Shown here one piece after another: positions 34,828 through 43,971 of a stretch of DNA of 64,000 bases. The first letter of the stretch is position 1. Every line of letters begins with the position of its first letter. Below the pieces are notes generated by a model. The model was not told the DNA's origin. It searched no databases and worked only from the letters and a program-made list of their open reading frames with translations. Position numbers and translations under genes: made by a program. The DNA is from Robiginitomaculum sp. (lineage in GTDB: Bacteria > Pseudomonadota > Alphaproteobacteria > Caulobacterales > Maricaulaceae), in the NCBI GenBank assembly GCA_021776635.1, contig JAJFFN010000032.1, positions 1 through 64,000 on the forward strand, written 5' to 3'.

Positions 34828-37800
34828 TTAATTGAATTTTTTCGAAATATTCAAGAAGAACCTACGACCCAATAGCTCAAATTGTGAAACAATTGGTGTG
34901 TTACCCAAATCAGCATCAGAAGATGAGGCTGGTGGATGTTCATCAAATAAATTATTGACACCACCACGGATCGTCCAACCTGAATCTAAATTATACTGGG
35001 CAGAAAGATTGTGATAAATCGTCGCTTCCAAATCTGTCTTCCAAAATACGGTTTGACCATCTTGAAGAACGGTAAATTCACCGCCGCCCGTTGGCAATAG
35101 GTCTTCAGGGGTTTGCGAGAACCGGTTTCGCAGACCATTTTGCTTGCCAATATAATCAATACCGTAACGAACCGTCCAATTTTTACCTGGATCAAAATTC
35201 AGATTAGCAAAACCAGTCCATTTAGGCTCACCTACACCACCATTTCTAAACTGAACAGCGGATTCACCAAGCAATTGGACTTCATCTTTAATTTGACGCG
35301 TAAACTGTGAACTCAAATCAAAACGACCGTATTTGGTGTCTTTTCCGTAACGAAGCGTGAAATCAAGGCCAGTATTCTTTTGGCTGTTCACATTGATAAA
35401 TGTCGCAGTAACATCATGTATACGCTCAATAACAGTAATACTTGGATCGCCTGGCGGGAGGTCAAATCCACGAGTTATCAAGTCACACAATGGCTCTGTT
35501 GCAAAGTTTTGAGAACCATAACAACCAGCAATGATGTTCGCCGCACTTAATGTACTGATTTCGTCATCAATTGTAATGTCAAAGTAATCAACGGCAAAGC
35601 TTAAATCAGCGAAATCAGGCGTGAACACAAAACCAACAGTGTAGTTTGTAGAAGTTTCAGGTTCTAGCAAACCAAAGCCCCCGCCCTGTAACACACTTAT
35701 TGAAATCGGCGCACCTATATAATCATCAGCAATACCCGCGGCTGCGCAATTGGTAGCCGTTTGTTGTGTAATATCGCCTTGGATTAACGCCGTGCCCCAA
35801 CCAATACATGGATCGATATTCTGTCTAGCCGAACTAGACTCGTTTGCCAAGAATTGCTCAAACAAACCAGGCGCACGGAATGATGTACCGTGCGAACCAC
35901 GAACACGAACCAAAGGAGAAATACGCCAATCGGCTGTTGCTCTGTAATTAAAGCCGTCGACCTTGATGGAACGTCCGTCTTCATGCTTGGAAGTTATTTC
36001 ATTATAACGCCCTGAAGCCGTAATGGATAAATCTTCAAAGAAAGGTTTGTCTCTGACGAGAGGAAAACTTATCTCACTATAGGCAGCAAGGGTTTCTTGT
36101 ACACCCGTAGTAATACCGGCCTGTGAACCAAAGAACTCATTACCTGTTAAGGTCGTGTCGGACGGTCTATCCGTAATTGAATCGCGTTGATAAAACGCAC
36201 CAAAGGCTGCAGACAGTGTACCAGCCGGTACTTGCATCACGTCACCCGTTACAAAACCTTCAAAGGTAGTTTGGGTATATTTCGTTGTTCCCGTATCTTC
36301 GTCTAACAAGAAATCCCGCTCTGCCTGTGTTAGTTCGCCGGCCAAGAAATCTGGATCAAACCAACGAAGGTCTACACAAGGACGCCCCTCAACGGTAACA
36401 ACTTCGCCGCTAGCAAGGGTTGTTGTTGCGCCTGGCGAAGTTTGGCCGACACATGAAGAGGTTGTGAAGTTATAGGGAAAAATCGCATCCGCACGAATGA
36501 TTTGCTCGGTATATTTTGCGTCACTATTTGAGTGCTGACCATAAATATCCCATGACCAACCAGTGAAAGGCGTTCCCTCGCCAATTTCACCTTTTAGACC
36601 GCCAACGAGGCGGAAATAATCAATCTCAGTCTCCTGATCACCATGCTCAACAATCGGTGTCGGGCTAAACCAAGACAGTGGGCCACCCCAACCAGCAGCG
36701 ATTGGATTTGAGTTTATTCCTGGAATAAAGCTGTCCTCACCGTATTGATAAGTCCAGTATTGCTTATGACCGTTCTGATAGTTTGTACGTCGGTTATAAA
36801 GAGCCTCTGTATAGGCTGTAATGCCATTACTAAATTCATAATCGCCATCAAACATCAAAGTGAAACGTTCTTGCTCTGGTGTAACAGAATCTCTGCGCTG
36901 CATTTCCGGATATAAATCCGTTACTGCATTTTGGTTGTTATTGGTTACGTCAATACCAGCCCAAGCAGGTAGATTTGGATCCGCAGGATTGGTAGAACGA
37001 CCAACACGAATATCACGTGCAAAATACTCAACCTGGAACCAGCCCGGAGGTGTTACAACACCTGAACCATCAAGAGATGTTGGTATTCCCGGAATATGGT
37101 TACCCAAAGTACCGTCGCGGTCGAATTGCAATATAATATTACGTGGGTTACGCGCCAAATTATCGGCGCCATAGTCATACACCCAAACATGGCCCCAAAT
37201 TGTACCTGCACATTGCGGCTCGCCAGTACGTGGGTCAATGACATCGGCACGTGTTGAAAGAGATGAGTCTGTAAATGAATAGTTTTGGTTACAATCAAGA
37301 TAGGAGCGGTCTTCGCGGGCAAGTTCTTCCTCTTTGATATAATCGCCCGTTATACGGAAACGACCATTTTCAAAGGTTTTACCGTATGTGGCACTACCGC
37401 GATAAACTTCACCGCCACCTTCTTCTGCAATCGATGTGAAAAGGTCAATTTCCCCGCCGTCTGATTTATCTGTGACATAATTGATAACCCCAGCAATCGC
37501 GTCAGAACCATATACAGATGACGCACCATCTTTAAGAATATCAACGCGTTCAACACCTACAAGCGGAATGGAATTCAAGTCAAATGAACCAACAGAACCC
37601 CTAACACCCGATGGACCCGCACGGCGTCCGTTAATCAAATCCAATGTACGTCTTGCATCAAGACCGCGCAAACCAACGTTTTCAGCACCAAGACCCCCAT
37701 TTGCAACAAATGCAGTCGACACAGCAGATGTTACCTGATTGGAACCTGATGCAGCCGTCGCAGTTTGTAGCAATCCAGCAATATCTGCGATACCTTCGAT

Positions 37801-38004
37801 TTTTGCATCTTCAACTGTAAGCACGTCCATAGACACTGGACTAGAAAATGTGTCTCTCTTAATCCGCGAACCTGTGACGACAACTTCGTCTTTTTTTTCG
37901 CCGTTTTCGTCTGTTTGACCCTCTTGAGCCGTAGCACTACCAATTGTAACCGCTACAATTGCTGATGTTTGCAGTAATGCTTTTAAAAATATCTTTGATG
38001 ACAT
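34828..38004 (-). CDS. TonB-dependent outer-membrane receptor
   Basis: 1058 residues. Signal peptide 1-26, TonB-box-like DEVVVTGSRIKRD (about 38-50), plug domain with GLRGLDARRTLDLINGRR and DILKDGASSVYGSDAIAGVINYVTD, then a 22-strand barrel ending in a phenylalanine-rich FFLNISKKFN. Paired cysteines in extracellular-loop segments (DCNQNYSF, GEPQCAG) suggest disulfides. Large receptors of this type import oligosaccharides, peptides or similar ligands too big for porins. The neighbouring S9 peptidases, halogenase and sulfotransferase suggest a shared ligand. A terminator follows. Confidence 0.92.
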   Translation of the reverse strand: MSSKIFLKALLQTSAIVAVTIGSATAQEGQTDENGEKKDEVVVTGSRIKRDTFSSPVSMDVLTVEDAKIEGIADIAGLLQTATAASGSNQVTSAVSTAFVANGGLGAENVGLRGLDARRTLDLINGRRAGPSGVRGSVGSFDLNSIPLVGVERVDILKDGASSVYGSDAIAGVINYVTDKSDGGEIDLFTSIAEEGGGEVYRGSATYGKTFENGRFRITGDYIKEEELAREDRSYLDCNQNYSFTDSSLSTRADVIDPRTGEPQCAGTIWGHVWVYDYGADNLARNPRNIILQFDRDGTLGNHIPGIPTSLDGSGVVTPPGWFQVEYFARDIRVGRSTNPADPNLPAWAGIDVTNNNQNAVTDLYPEMQRRDSVTPEQERFTLMFDGDYEFSNGITAYTEALYNRRTNYQNGHKQYWTYQYGEDSFIPGINSNPIAAGWGGPLSWFSPTPIVEHGDQETEIDYFRLVGGLKGEIGEGTPFTGWSWDIYGQHSNSDAKYTEQIIRADAIFPYNFTTSSCVGQTSPGATTTLASGEVVTVEGRPCVDLRWFDPDFLAGELTQAERDFLLDEDTGTTKYTQTTFEGFVTGDVMQVPAGTLSAAFGAFYQRDSITDRPSDTTLTGNEFFGSQAGITTGVQETLAAYSEISFPLVRDKPFFEDLSITASGRYNEITSKHEDGRSIKVDGFNYRATADWRISPLVRVRGSHGTSFRAPGLFEQFLANESSSARQNIDPCIGWGTALIQGDITQQTATNCAAAGIADDYIGAPISISVLQGGGFGLLEPETSTNYTVGFVFTPDFADLSFAVDYFDITIDDEISTLSAANIIAGCYGSQNFATEPLCDLITRGFDLPPGDPSITVIERIHDVTATFINVNSQKNTGLDFTLRYGKDTKYGRFDLSSQFTRQIKDEVQLLGESAVQFRNGGVGEPKWTGFANLNFDPGKNWTVRYGIDYIGKQNGLRNRFSQTPEDLLPTGGGEFTVLQDGQTVFWKTDLEATIYHNLSAQYNLDSGWTIRGGVNNLFDEHPPASSSDADLGNTPIVSQFELLGRRFFLNISKKFN

Positions 38005-38241
38005 GTAATTGTTTCCCTCTTAAATAAACATTTTTCAGGATTCCCCCTGATATTAGTTTCGGTAATAGACAAGTAACGTCACCAAGGTCAACTCAAGATA
38101 ACGTTTTTTTGATAATAAAGTGAATGCCTGTCACAATTATGCAACAATGTTTCTTGGCATGCAAAAACAACAAGACAAATGCGAAAACATAAGGTATCAG
38201 AAACAACATTCAGATTAACACTAAAAGAAGACAAAATTAAC

Positions 38242-40284
38242 ATGAATAATAGCACATTTCGTACCATATTTTCCAAGCAATTTCATAAGTTTATAATTGT
38301 TTTTCTCTTTGCTTTTGCCAGCAATTTTTATGCCTCAGCCGCTTCCTCAAAGCCAATACCAATTGAAACACTGGCCAAACTCCCTGCCGTATCAAATTTA
38401 TCCTTATCCAGAGACGGTGATTATATGGTTGGGCTTATTGGTCAAGACGGGGCAGAAAAACTAACACTCGCCGTTTGGGATCCACGTGATTTGTCAAAAC
38501 CGCCTAAACTGACTTCGCCAGACGGGAGAGTTGAATTTATTGGGGCAATAGCCCTTAAAGCCGGGAAAATTCTTGTTGTTGCGCGGACAAAATGGACGGG
38601 CGCTCTGGCTGGTTGCGGTGAAGGAAAAAGGATTGGCGCTACAAAAACCTATCTGACAAAAATCTTTGTCACTGATGTTGATTTTAGTTCGTTTTCAGAA
38701 CCTTTTGGTGGTACGTCAAAACGCAGGGACATGAGTTCTTTTGAAAAAATTTGCAGCCAGATCGTTGGCACAGGTGGTATTGCTTCAGATTTGCCACTAG
38801 ACCCAGACAACATTATTATTTCAAATTCAAGCGGTGTGTTTGATAGAGCTCAGAATTATGTTAAATACAATTTAAAAACGGGCGTTTCGGAAACGCTTTT
38901 CAAAAACCGTAGTCGTGATGCCATTGGCTTGCTTGACCCAAAAACAGGGGAAATTTGGACAAAATCTTCTGCAAATTTTGATGACGGGCGCTATAAGGCA
39001 AAATTGCTGTTAAAAAATGTGGCGACAGGTGATTTTGAAGTTCATGAAGCCCTAACATCAGACTCAAAAGACCGTCACAATGTGAATATTCTTGGCCGTG
39101 ATGACGCGACTGGGAAGTACTATGTCTCTACAGATCAATTTTCTGATAAATTACGGATTTACATGTATGACCCACTTGCAAAAACCTATGATAAAGCGCC
39201 CTTGTTCAAGAATGCCGCGTTTAATATATCGGGTATAACGCGCAGCACAAATGAACAAAATTTTGGAGATGTTATTGCATACAATATAGCTGCAGAACGT
39301 CCTACGACACAATATATAGACCCTGTTTTGAAATCTATTCAAAGCAAATTTCTATCGTCTTTTCCTGGTAAAAATATCCAAATAATTGATTGGTCTTATG
39401 ACAAGTCCACCATGTTAATCCGTGTTCAGGGTGCAAATATGCCGCCAGCATATTATCTTGCACGCGGCGGTAAAGATTTTAAATTTCTTGGTTCAGAACG
39501 CCCAGAGCTTGCTAAAGCAAACTTATCAAATTCTGAGCTGATTTATGTCACTGCCAGAGACGGGAAACAAATACCCGGCCTCCTCACCATGCCTGTAGGA
39601 TGGAAAAAAGGCGATGTTGCGCCGCCTGCCATAATTCATCCCCACGGCGGCCCTTGGGCACGGGATGTTGCCAATTGGGATGCATCTGGTTGGGTGCCTT
39701 TCCTAACATCCCGCGGATATGCCGTTTTACAACCGCAATATCGCGGCAGTACCGGATGGGGTCGCGACATTTGGCTATCTGGAGATGCTGAATGGGGGCA
39801 GAAAATGCAAGATGATAAAGATGATGCAGCCAAGTGGCTTGTGGAAAATGGCTATGCGGACAAGAACAAAATGGCTATCTTTGGCTATTCTTACGGTGGA
39901 TTTGCTGCATTTGCCGCAGCGGTTCGTCCCAATAGCCCTTATCAGTGTGCAATAGCAGGCGCAGGTGTTTCTGATCTTAAAAGGCTAGGCAGAAATTGGA
40001 GCGACAATCCGCAACAAAGGGCCTATCAAGGTAAAACCGTAAAAGGCATGAACCCTCTTGAATATGCAAAAGACCCAAGCATTCCAATGCTAATTTTCCA
40101 TGGTGACCGCGATGTACGGGTTCCCATGTTTCATGCGAAAGAGTTTTACAAGAAAGCAAAGAGCAAAGTGAATGTAAAAATGGTCATTATAAAAGACCAG
40201 CCCCATAGCTTGCCCTGGACACCAAAAATGCAGCGCAAATCATTACAGGCACTGGAATCTTATTTGGCAAACGATTGCTTTTAA
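38242..40284 (+). CDS. S9 family peptidase / alpha-beta hydrolase
   Basis: 680 residues from the ATG at 38242, where a hydrophobic signal (about 17-36, ending YASA) follows. A degenerate beta-propeller region precedes the hydrolase domain: IIHPHGGPWARD, LQPQYRGSTGWG, nucleophile GYSYGGFAA, Asp in HGDRDVRVP and His in KDQPHSL. It probably cleaves peptides in the periplasm. Divergent from the TonB receptor with a 237-bp spacer, so both may share regulation. Only distantly similar to the S9 protein at 30193. Confidence 0.88.
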   Translation: MNNSTFRTIFSKQFHKFIIVFLFAFASNFYASAASSKPIPIETLAKLPAVSNLSLSRDGDYMVGLIGQDGAEKLTLAVWDPRDLSKPPKLTSPDGRVEFIGAIALKAGKILVVARTKWTGALAGCGEGKRIGATKTYLTKIFVTDVDFSSFSEPFGGTSKRRDMSSFEKICSQIVGTGGIASDLPLDPDNIIISNSSGVFDRAQNYVKYNLKTGVSETLFKNRSRDAIGLLDPKTGEIWTKSSANFDDGRYKAKLLLKNVATGDFEVHEALTSDSKDRHNVNILGRDDATGKYYVSTDQFSDKLRIYMYDPLAKTYDKAPLFKNAAFNISGITRSTNEQNFGDVIAYNIAAERPTTQYIDPVLKSIQSKFLSSFPGKNIQIIDWSYDKSTMLIRVQGANMPPAYYLARGGKDFKFLGSERPELAKANLSNSELIYVTARDGKQIPGLLTMPVGWKKGDVAPPAIIHPHGGPWARDVANWDASGWVPFLTSRGYAVLQPQYRGSTGWGRDIWLSGDAEWGQKMQDDKDDAAKWLVENGYADKNKMAIFGYSYGGFAAFAAAVRPNSPYQCAIAGAGVSDLKRLGRNWSDNPQQRAYQGKTVKGMNPLEYAKDPSIPMLIFHGDRDVRVPMFHAKEFYKKAKSKVNVKMVIIKDQPHSLPWTPKMQRKSLQALESYLANDCF

Positions 40285-40348
40285 GGACAAGTAACTTTGA
40301 CAACTGATTGATGTGACAATCAAACGCTCTTGGTTTTGTCCCTGATTT

Positions 40349-40386
40349 TGTGGGTTCATCATTTTAATGAGCCCACAGTTTTATTC
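40349..40386 (+). terminator. Rho-independent terminator after the S9 peptidase gene
   Basis: TGTGGGTTCAT (40349-40359) and ATGAGCCCACA (40367-40377) pair over 11 bp with one G-T pair, followed by GTTTTATT. It lies 65 bp past the S9 stop and before the convergent cpdR gene. Confidence 0.8.
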
Positions 40387-40425
40387 AGTGTTCAATACTA
40401 TCCGAAGACAAATATCGTTTTATAT

Positions 40426-40788
40426 CTAAGCGGCTATGAGTTTTTCTATCTCGCCTACGAGTTGGCGCAAATGGATTGGCTTTGATAGCACTCTGGCTTC
40501 TGGGGATGTTGTTGCATCATTTTTCGCAACCGCAGCAAATCCAGTGATAAACATTATTTTGATGCCAGGCGATAAAACTTCTGCATGTTTGGCAAGTTCA
40601 ATGCCGTCCAGCCCCGGCATCATTATATCCGTAAGAAGCATATCAAAAGCACCATCGGCGAATTTCAATGCCCGTAACGCCCGCTCACCATCCGAACAGG
40701 CAATAACGTGGTGACCAGCTTTTTCGAGAGCTTTCTCGAAAAATTTACGCATCGCATCATCGTCTTCTGCATATAAAATCGTTGCCAT
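40426..40788 (-). CDS. cpdR: Single-domain response regulator CpdR
   Basis: 120 residues from the ATG at 40788 (AAGGG upstream). A stand-alone receiver domain: ILYAEDDDAMRKFF, phosphoacceptor in LLTDIMMPGLDGIELA, MFITGFAA and the lysine in VLSKPIHLRQLV. This last pattern and the FITGFAAVA block are characteristic of CpdR. Unphosphorylated CpdR primes ClpXP for degradation of cell-cycle proteins in Caulobacter and is controlled by the CckA-ChpT phosphorelay. Divergent from an N-formylglutamate amidohydrolase-like gene. Confidence 0.9.
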   Translation of the reverse strand: MATILYAEDDDAMRKFFEKALEKAGHHVIACSDGERALRALKFADGAFDMLLTDIMMPGLDGIELAKHAEVLSPGIKIMFITGFAAVAKNDATTSPEARVLSKPIHLRQLVGEIEKLIAA

Positions 40789-40921
40789 AACACCCTTTTC
40801 GGTTTCTTGTTTTATAGTATTTACTGGTTTAATATGATACACTAACCCAAACGACAAATTTGATGTGCAGGATTCCCGCCAACTTAGAGGTGAATAGCCC
40901 ATCGCTGTTAAGGAAGTGTGC

Positions 40922-41857
40922 ATGTGGCCAAATAACCGGCAAAATAAAATGACTATTGAAAGGCGGCAAAGGTTACAAACTCGCCTTGATAAAATTGCGC
41001 TTGCCAATTTCGAACCAGCCTACACATTGTCGCAACAACAAACACCGACCACACCGCTTGTCCTCAACTCCCCTCATTCTGGCAATAATTACCCGCCCAG
41101 TATGTTGGCGCAATCAAGGCTAACACTAAAGCAATTACGTCAAAGTGAAGATTGTTATATTGACCAAATCATAGAACCGCTTGTTCATTTCAACATTCCA
41201 ACGATTGCAGCAAATTTCCCGCGCATTTATTTAGATTTAAATCGAAGCCCTGATGAATGGCCACCCGAATTACTGGCGCAGCGTGCAGGTGGACCTTGGC
41301 CTGTCACCACACGTGCACGGTCTGGCCTTGGAGTCGTACCTTTACGTATCGGACACAGTACAGATATATACCCGCAGGAAATCACAGAAGGTTTAATCAA
41401 AGGTCGGATCGCCGCGCTTTATCATCCCTATCACACTGCCCTGCGCACACTATTAACGGGCGCCAAACATCGTTTTGGCCATACTTTATTGCTGGATTGT
41501 CATTCAATGCCTGGCTATGACACATTAGGACATCCGCGTCCCGATATTGTTTTAGGTGATTGCCACGGCAAAAGCTGTCATCCTGAAACCATAGACTTTA
41601 TCGAGACGGCGTTCACTGCTCTTAGATACACGGTTGTACGCAACCAGCCTTATGCAGGCGGATATATAACGTCTCATTACGGGCACCCAGCAAAGTGCAT
41701 TGAGGCCGTACAAATTGAGATTAACAAGAATTTGTACTTAGATGCGACAAATTTTGAACCCCATGCAGGCATGGCGAAATTAACGTCTGATTTTCAAATT
41801 GTCGTCATGAAAATTAAAGATTATTTGAACTACGCCACCTCTTTGGCAGCAGAATAG
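40922..41857 (+). CDS. N-formylglutamate amidohydrolase family protein
   Basis: 311 residues from the ATG at 40922 (AGGAA six bases upstream). Family blocks are LVLNSPHSGNNYP, NFPRIYLDLNR, LDCHSMPG with the metal-binding Asp/His, and GGYITSHYGHP. The family hydrolyses N-formylglutamate in histidine breakdown, but no hut genes are nearby and related proteins may act on other amides. Next to cpdR, divergent. Two hairpins follow the stop. Confidence 0.85.
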   Translation: MWPNNRQNKMTIERRQRLQTRLDKIALANFEPAYTLSQQQTPTTPLVLNSPHSGNNYPPSMLAQSRLTLKQLRQSEDCYIDQIIEPLVHFNIPTIAANFPRIYLDLNRSPDEWPPELLAQRAGGPWPVTTRARSGLGVVPLRIGHSTDIYPQEITEGLIKGRIAALYHPYHTALRTLLTGAKHRFGHTLLLDCHSMPGYDTLGHPRPDIVLGDCHGKSCHPETIDFIETAFTALRYTVVRNQPYAGGYITSHYGHPAKCIEAVQIEINKNLYLDATNFEPHAGMAKLTSDFQIVVMKIKDYLNYATSLAAE

Positions 41858-42207
41858 CCCAACAAAAAAAGGTCACACCGTAGTGTGACCAGAGTTTGAG
41901 GGGGAGGGTGTAACTTTCGTTACACCTTTAACATGGGGATCCAAATACTCGGTACAAGTCATATGGATAAATTGTAATAAATACGGCCCGTCCCATATTG
42001 GTACACATATGGGTTCATGCACTTATTTTTGGCTTTGTTTCTGCTCAATATGCGTCAAAGCGCTCCCTTTATCATCTTTTTTTAGAGAACATAGCCTACA
42101 TTCCGTATTGGGAGAACTGGCACGGGTCTTGCTCTCCTTTGGGGGGAGTGAAACAAAATTGATCATTTCCCCATTGGGGCGGTGTATAAGAATTGAGGAA
42201 AAAATAT
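41858..42207. other. 350-bp intergenic region with two hairpins
   Basis: Two stem-loops lie just past the amidohydrolase stop: GGTCACAC/GTGTGACC (41871-41890, loop CGTA, A7 on its left, so a terminator shape on the minus strand) and GGTGTAAC/GTTACACC (41907-41926, loop TTTC, followed by TTTA). They probably end the plus-strand transcript. The remainder to 42207 holds the promoter and leader of the XRE gene, with GAGG at 42195-42198. No convincing ORF is present. Confidence 0.55.
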
Positions 42208-42642
42208 ATGACCAGTGATATAGATTTACATGTAGGCAAGCGTCTGCGCCGCCGTCGGCGTTTGTTGGGTTTAACGCAACAGGCACTCGGTGATCAAGTC
42301 GGTATTCGCTTTCAACAAATCCAAAAATATGAATGTGGCGCTAACCGTGTCAGTGCCAGCCGGTTGTTCGAACTTTCTGAGGCTTTGAGTGTTCCCGTAC
42401 AACATTTTTATGAAGGTTTATCCGAACATGATCCGATTTCCGGCACCCCGGCCCGAGACGTGCTCGCACCTGATATATTATCTAAAAAGGAAACCATGGA
42501 TTTGGTACGCGCATATTATTCAATGGGTGAAATGCCGCGCAAACATTTGCTTGATTTAGCAAAATCACTAGAAGCGACTGCCCGTGCCGCCAAAATGGCA
42601 CAAAAAATGGCAATAAAAACAACATTGACGGCCCACGGATAA
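42208..42642 (+). CDS. XRE family transcriptional regulator
   Basis: 144 residues. The N-terminal HTH (about 10-65) reads LRRRRRLLGLTQQALGDQVGIRFQQIQKYECGANRVSASRLFELSEAL, a classic Cro/C1 helix-turn-helix. The C-terminal half is helical and ends ARAAKMAQKMAIK. Similar regulators are common in Caulobacterales and are often cell-cycle or stress linked. It is 19 bp upstream of hisN, so they may be co-transcribed. No target was identified. Confidence 0.88.
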   Translation: MTSDIDLHVGKRLRRRRRLLGLTQQALGDQVGIRFQQIQKYECGANRVSASRLFELSEALSVPVQHFYEGLSEHDPISGTPARDVLAPDILSKKETMDLVRAYYSMGEMPRKHLLDLAKSLEATARAAKMAQKMAIKTTLTAHG

Positions 42643-42661
42643 ACCGTGCTAGGGTTGGGTT

Positions 42662-43471
42662 ATGCCGAACCCTAGCCAAATAGAAAACCGCCTGGACGCC
42701 GCCTGCAATATGGCGGCGCAAGCACGAACACTGACACTGCCTGCTTTTGTAAGTGGGCTGTGTGCTGAAAATAAAAACGAAACGGGCGTTTTTGATCCTG
42801 TAACAAAAGCTGATAAAGACACCGAGCTTTTACTGCGTAAACTCATTGAAAAAAACTTTCCCGGCGACAGTATTGTTGGTGAAGAATATCCAAACAAAAT
42901 TGGCAATAACGACTGGAGTTGGTGTCTTGATCCCATAGACGGTACCCGTGCCTTTGTAGCAGGTGTGCCCGTTTGGAGCACACTCATAGCAATTAGTTAT
43001 CAGACAGAACCCATAATCGGCATTATCGACCACCCTGCCCTGAATGAACGTTATATTGGTGCGCTTGGTAAGGCGTGGCGGGAAAATGATAGAAAGCGCA
43101 CACCGCTTAAAACACAAAATTGCACCAGGCTAAATGATGCCGTTTTGTCGTGCACTGAACCGATGGCCATGTTGTCGTCTGGGCAATTGGCCGCTTACGA
43201 AATGATAAGACGCACTGCGCGGTTTACCCGGCTCGGCCTGGATGCCTATGCATATGCATTAACGGCAGCCGGGCGCATTGATTTGGTCATAGAAGCAGGC
43301 CTCGCCCCCTATGATATCCAATCCCACATTCCCATTATCAAAGGCGCAGGCGGCGCCGTGACCACTTGGAGCGGCGGCAATGCCAAAAACGGCGGCGCCA
43401 TAGTCTGCGCGGGCGATCCGCGCCTTTTGGAACAGGTCTACCCATATTTACAGCGGGAGTTGGACAGTTAA
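42662..43471 (+). CDS. hisN: Inositol-monophosphatase-like histidinol-phosphatase
   Basis: 269 residues. Metal-binding motifs of the inositol monophosphatase superfamily are present: DPVTKADKDTE, IVGEEYPN, LDPIDGTRAFVAGVPVWSTLIAI, and a late YDIQSHIPIIKGAGG with the acidic D..S block. The TRAFVAG form and alphaproteobacterial setting fit the HisN-type histidinol-phosphate phosphatase of histidine synthesis. Other phosphomonoesters cannot be excluded. Confidence 0.82.
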   Translation: MPNPSQIENRLDAACNMAAQARTLTLPAFVSGLCAENKNETGVFDPVTKADKDTELLLRKLIEKNFPGDSIVGEEYPNKIGNNDWSWCLDPIDGTRAFVAGVPVWSTLIAISYQTEPIIGIIDHPALNERYIGALGKAWRENDRKRTPLKTQNCTRLNDAVLSCTEPMAMLSSGQLAAYEMIRRTARFTRLGLDAYAYALTAAGRIDLVIEAGLAPYDIQSHIPIIKGAGGAVTTWSGGNAKNGGAIVCAGDPRLLEQVYPYLQRELDS

Positions 43472-43481
43472 GTTGTTCTCG

Positions 43482-43865
43482 CTACCAACGCGGCCACATA
43501 AAATTTTTGGCAACTTCAGATAAGCTTGGGCGCTGCATAACATTATTTGACATCCGCGAATCGCGATGCAAACCATTGACCCAATTAACGAAATGAACGC
43601 AGTTATGACGAATAACATCATAGCCGCGCTCGCCTATTAAATCTTCTGCACGGCGTATTGTTTCTTCACGATCAAGTACACCGATATAACCGTGATTGTC
43701 CCGTAATCGCCCATCCGAGAACACTGACGGTGCCAAAGACACCACACCCCCAAAGCGTCTGGAGCGCGAAATAATATATCCGTCCCACCCGACAATGCCT
43801 TCATGGCGCGCGGCGGGAAACAGCTGGATGGAGACCGTATCTCCGGGATTTGCAGTTATTGTCAC
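43482..43865 (-). CDS. LRAT-like (NlpC/P60 superfamily) protein
   Basis: 127 residues from a GTG start. The permuted papain-like fold of LRAT/H-Ras-like proteins is suggested by an early His (His21 in ARHEGIVGWDGYII) and the late Asn-Cys block HNCVHFVNWV (Cys89), the NCEHFV signature of the family. Such enzymes transfer or cleave acyl groups. There is no signal peptide, so it would act in the cytoplasm. The 19-bp palindrome at 43904-43922 lies just upstream. Confidence 0.72.
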   Translation of the reverse strand: MTITANPGDTVSIQLFPAARHEGIVGWDGYIISRSRRFGGVVSLAPSVFSDGRLRDNHGYIGVLDREETIRRAEDLIGERGYDVIRHNCVHFVNWVNGLHRDSRMSNNVMQRPSLSEVAKNFMWPRW

Positions 43866-43903
43866 AATAATCTCTCTCTATGCACAAATTGCATAGACTA
43901 ATC

Positions 43904-43922
43904 ATTATCGTTTATCAATAAT
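43904..43922. promoter_or_regulatory. 19-bp shared imperfect palindrome upstream of the LRAT gene
   Basis: ATTATCGTTTATCAATAAT differs at one base from 53126-53144 upstream of the RND efflux operon. It lies 39 bp before the LRAT start codon, an operator-like distance. Flanking ATTATC repeats give some resemblance to a Fur box, but the RND copy lacks these. Confidence 0.5.
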
Positions 43923-43971
43923 TATCTGCATGTTAATAACCGCATTAATTTCGGTTACATTTACGGGCCTA

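Noticed and set aside
43904-43922. A true Fur box
   Set aside because: ATTATC hexamers flank this copy, but the sister site before the RND operon lacks them and no iron gene is adjacent; kept only as an unassigned palindrome.
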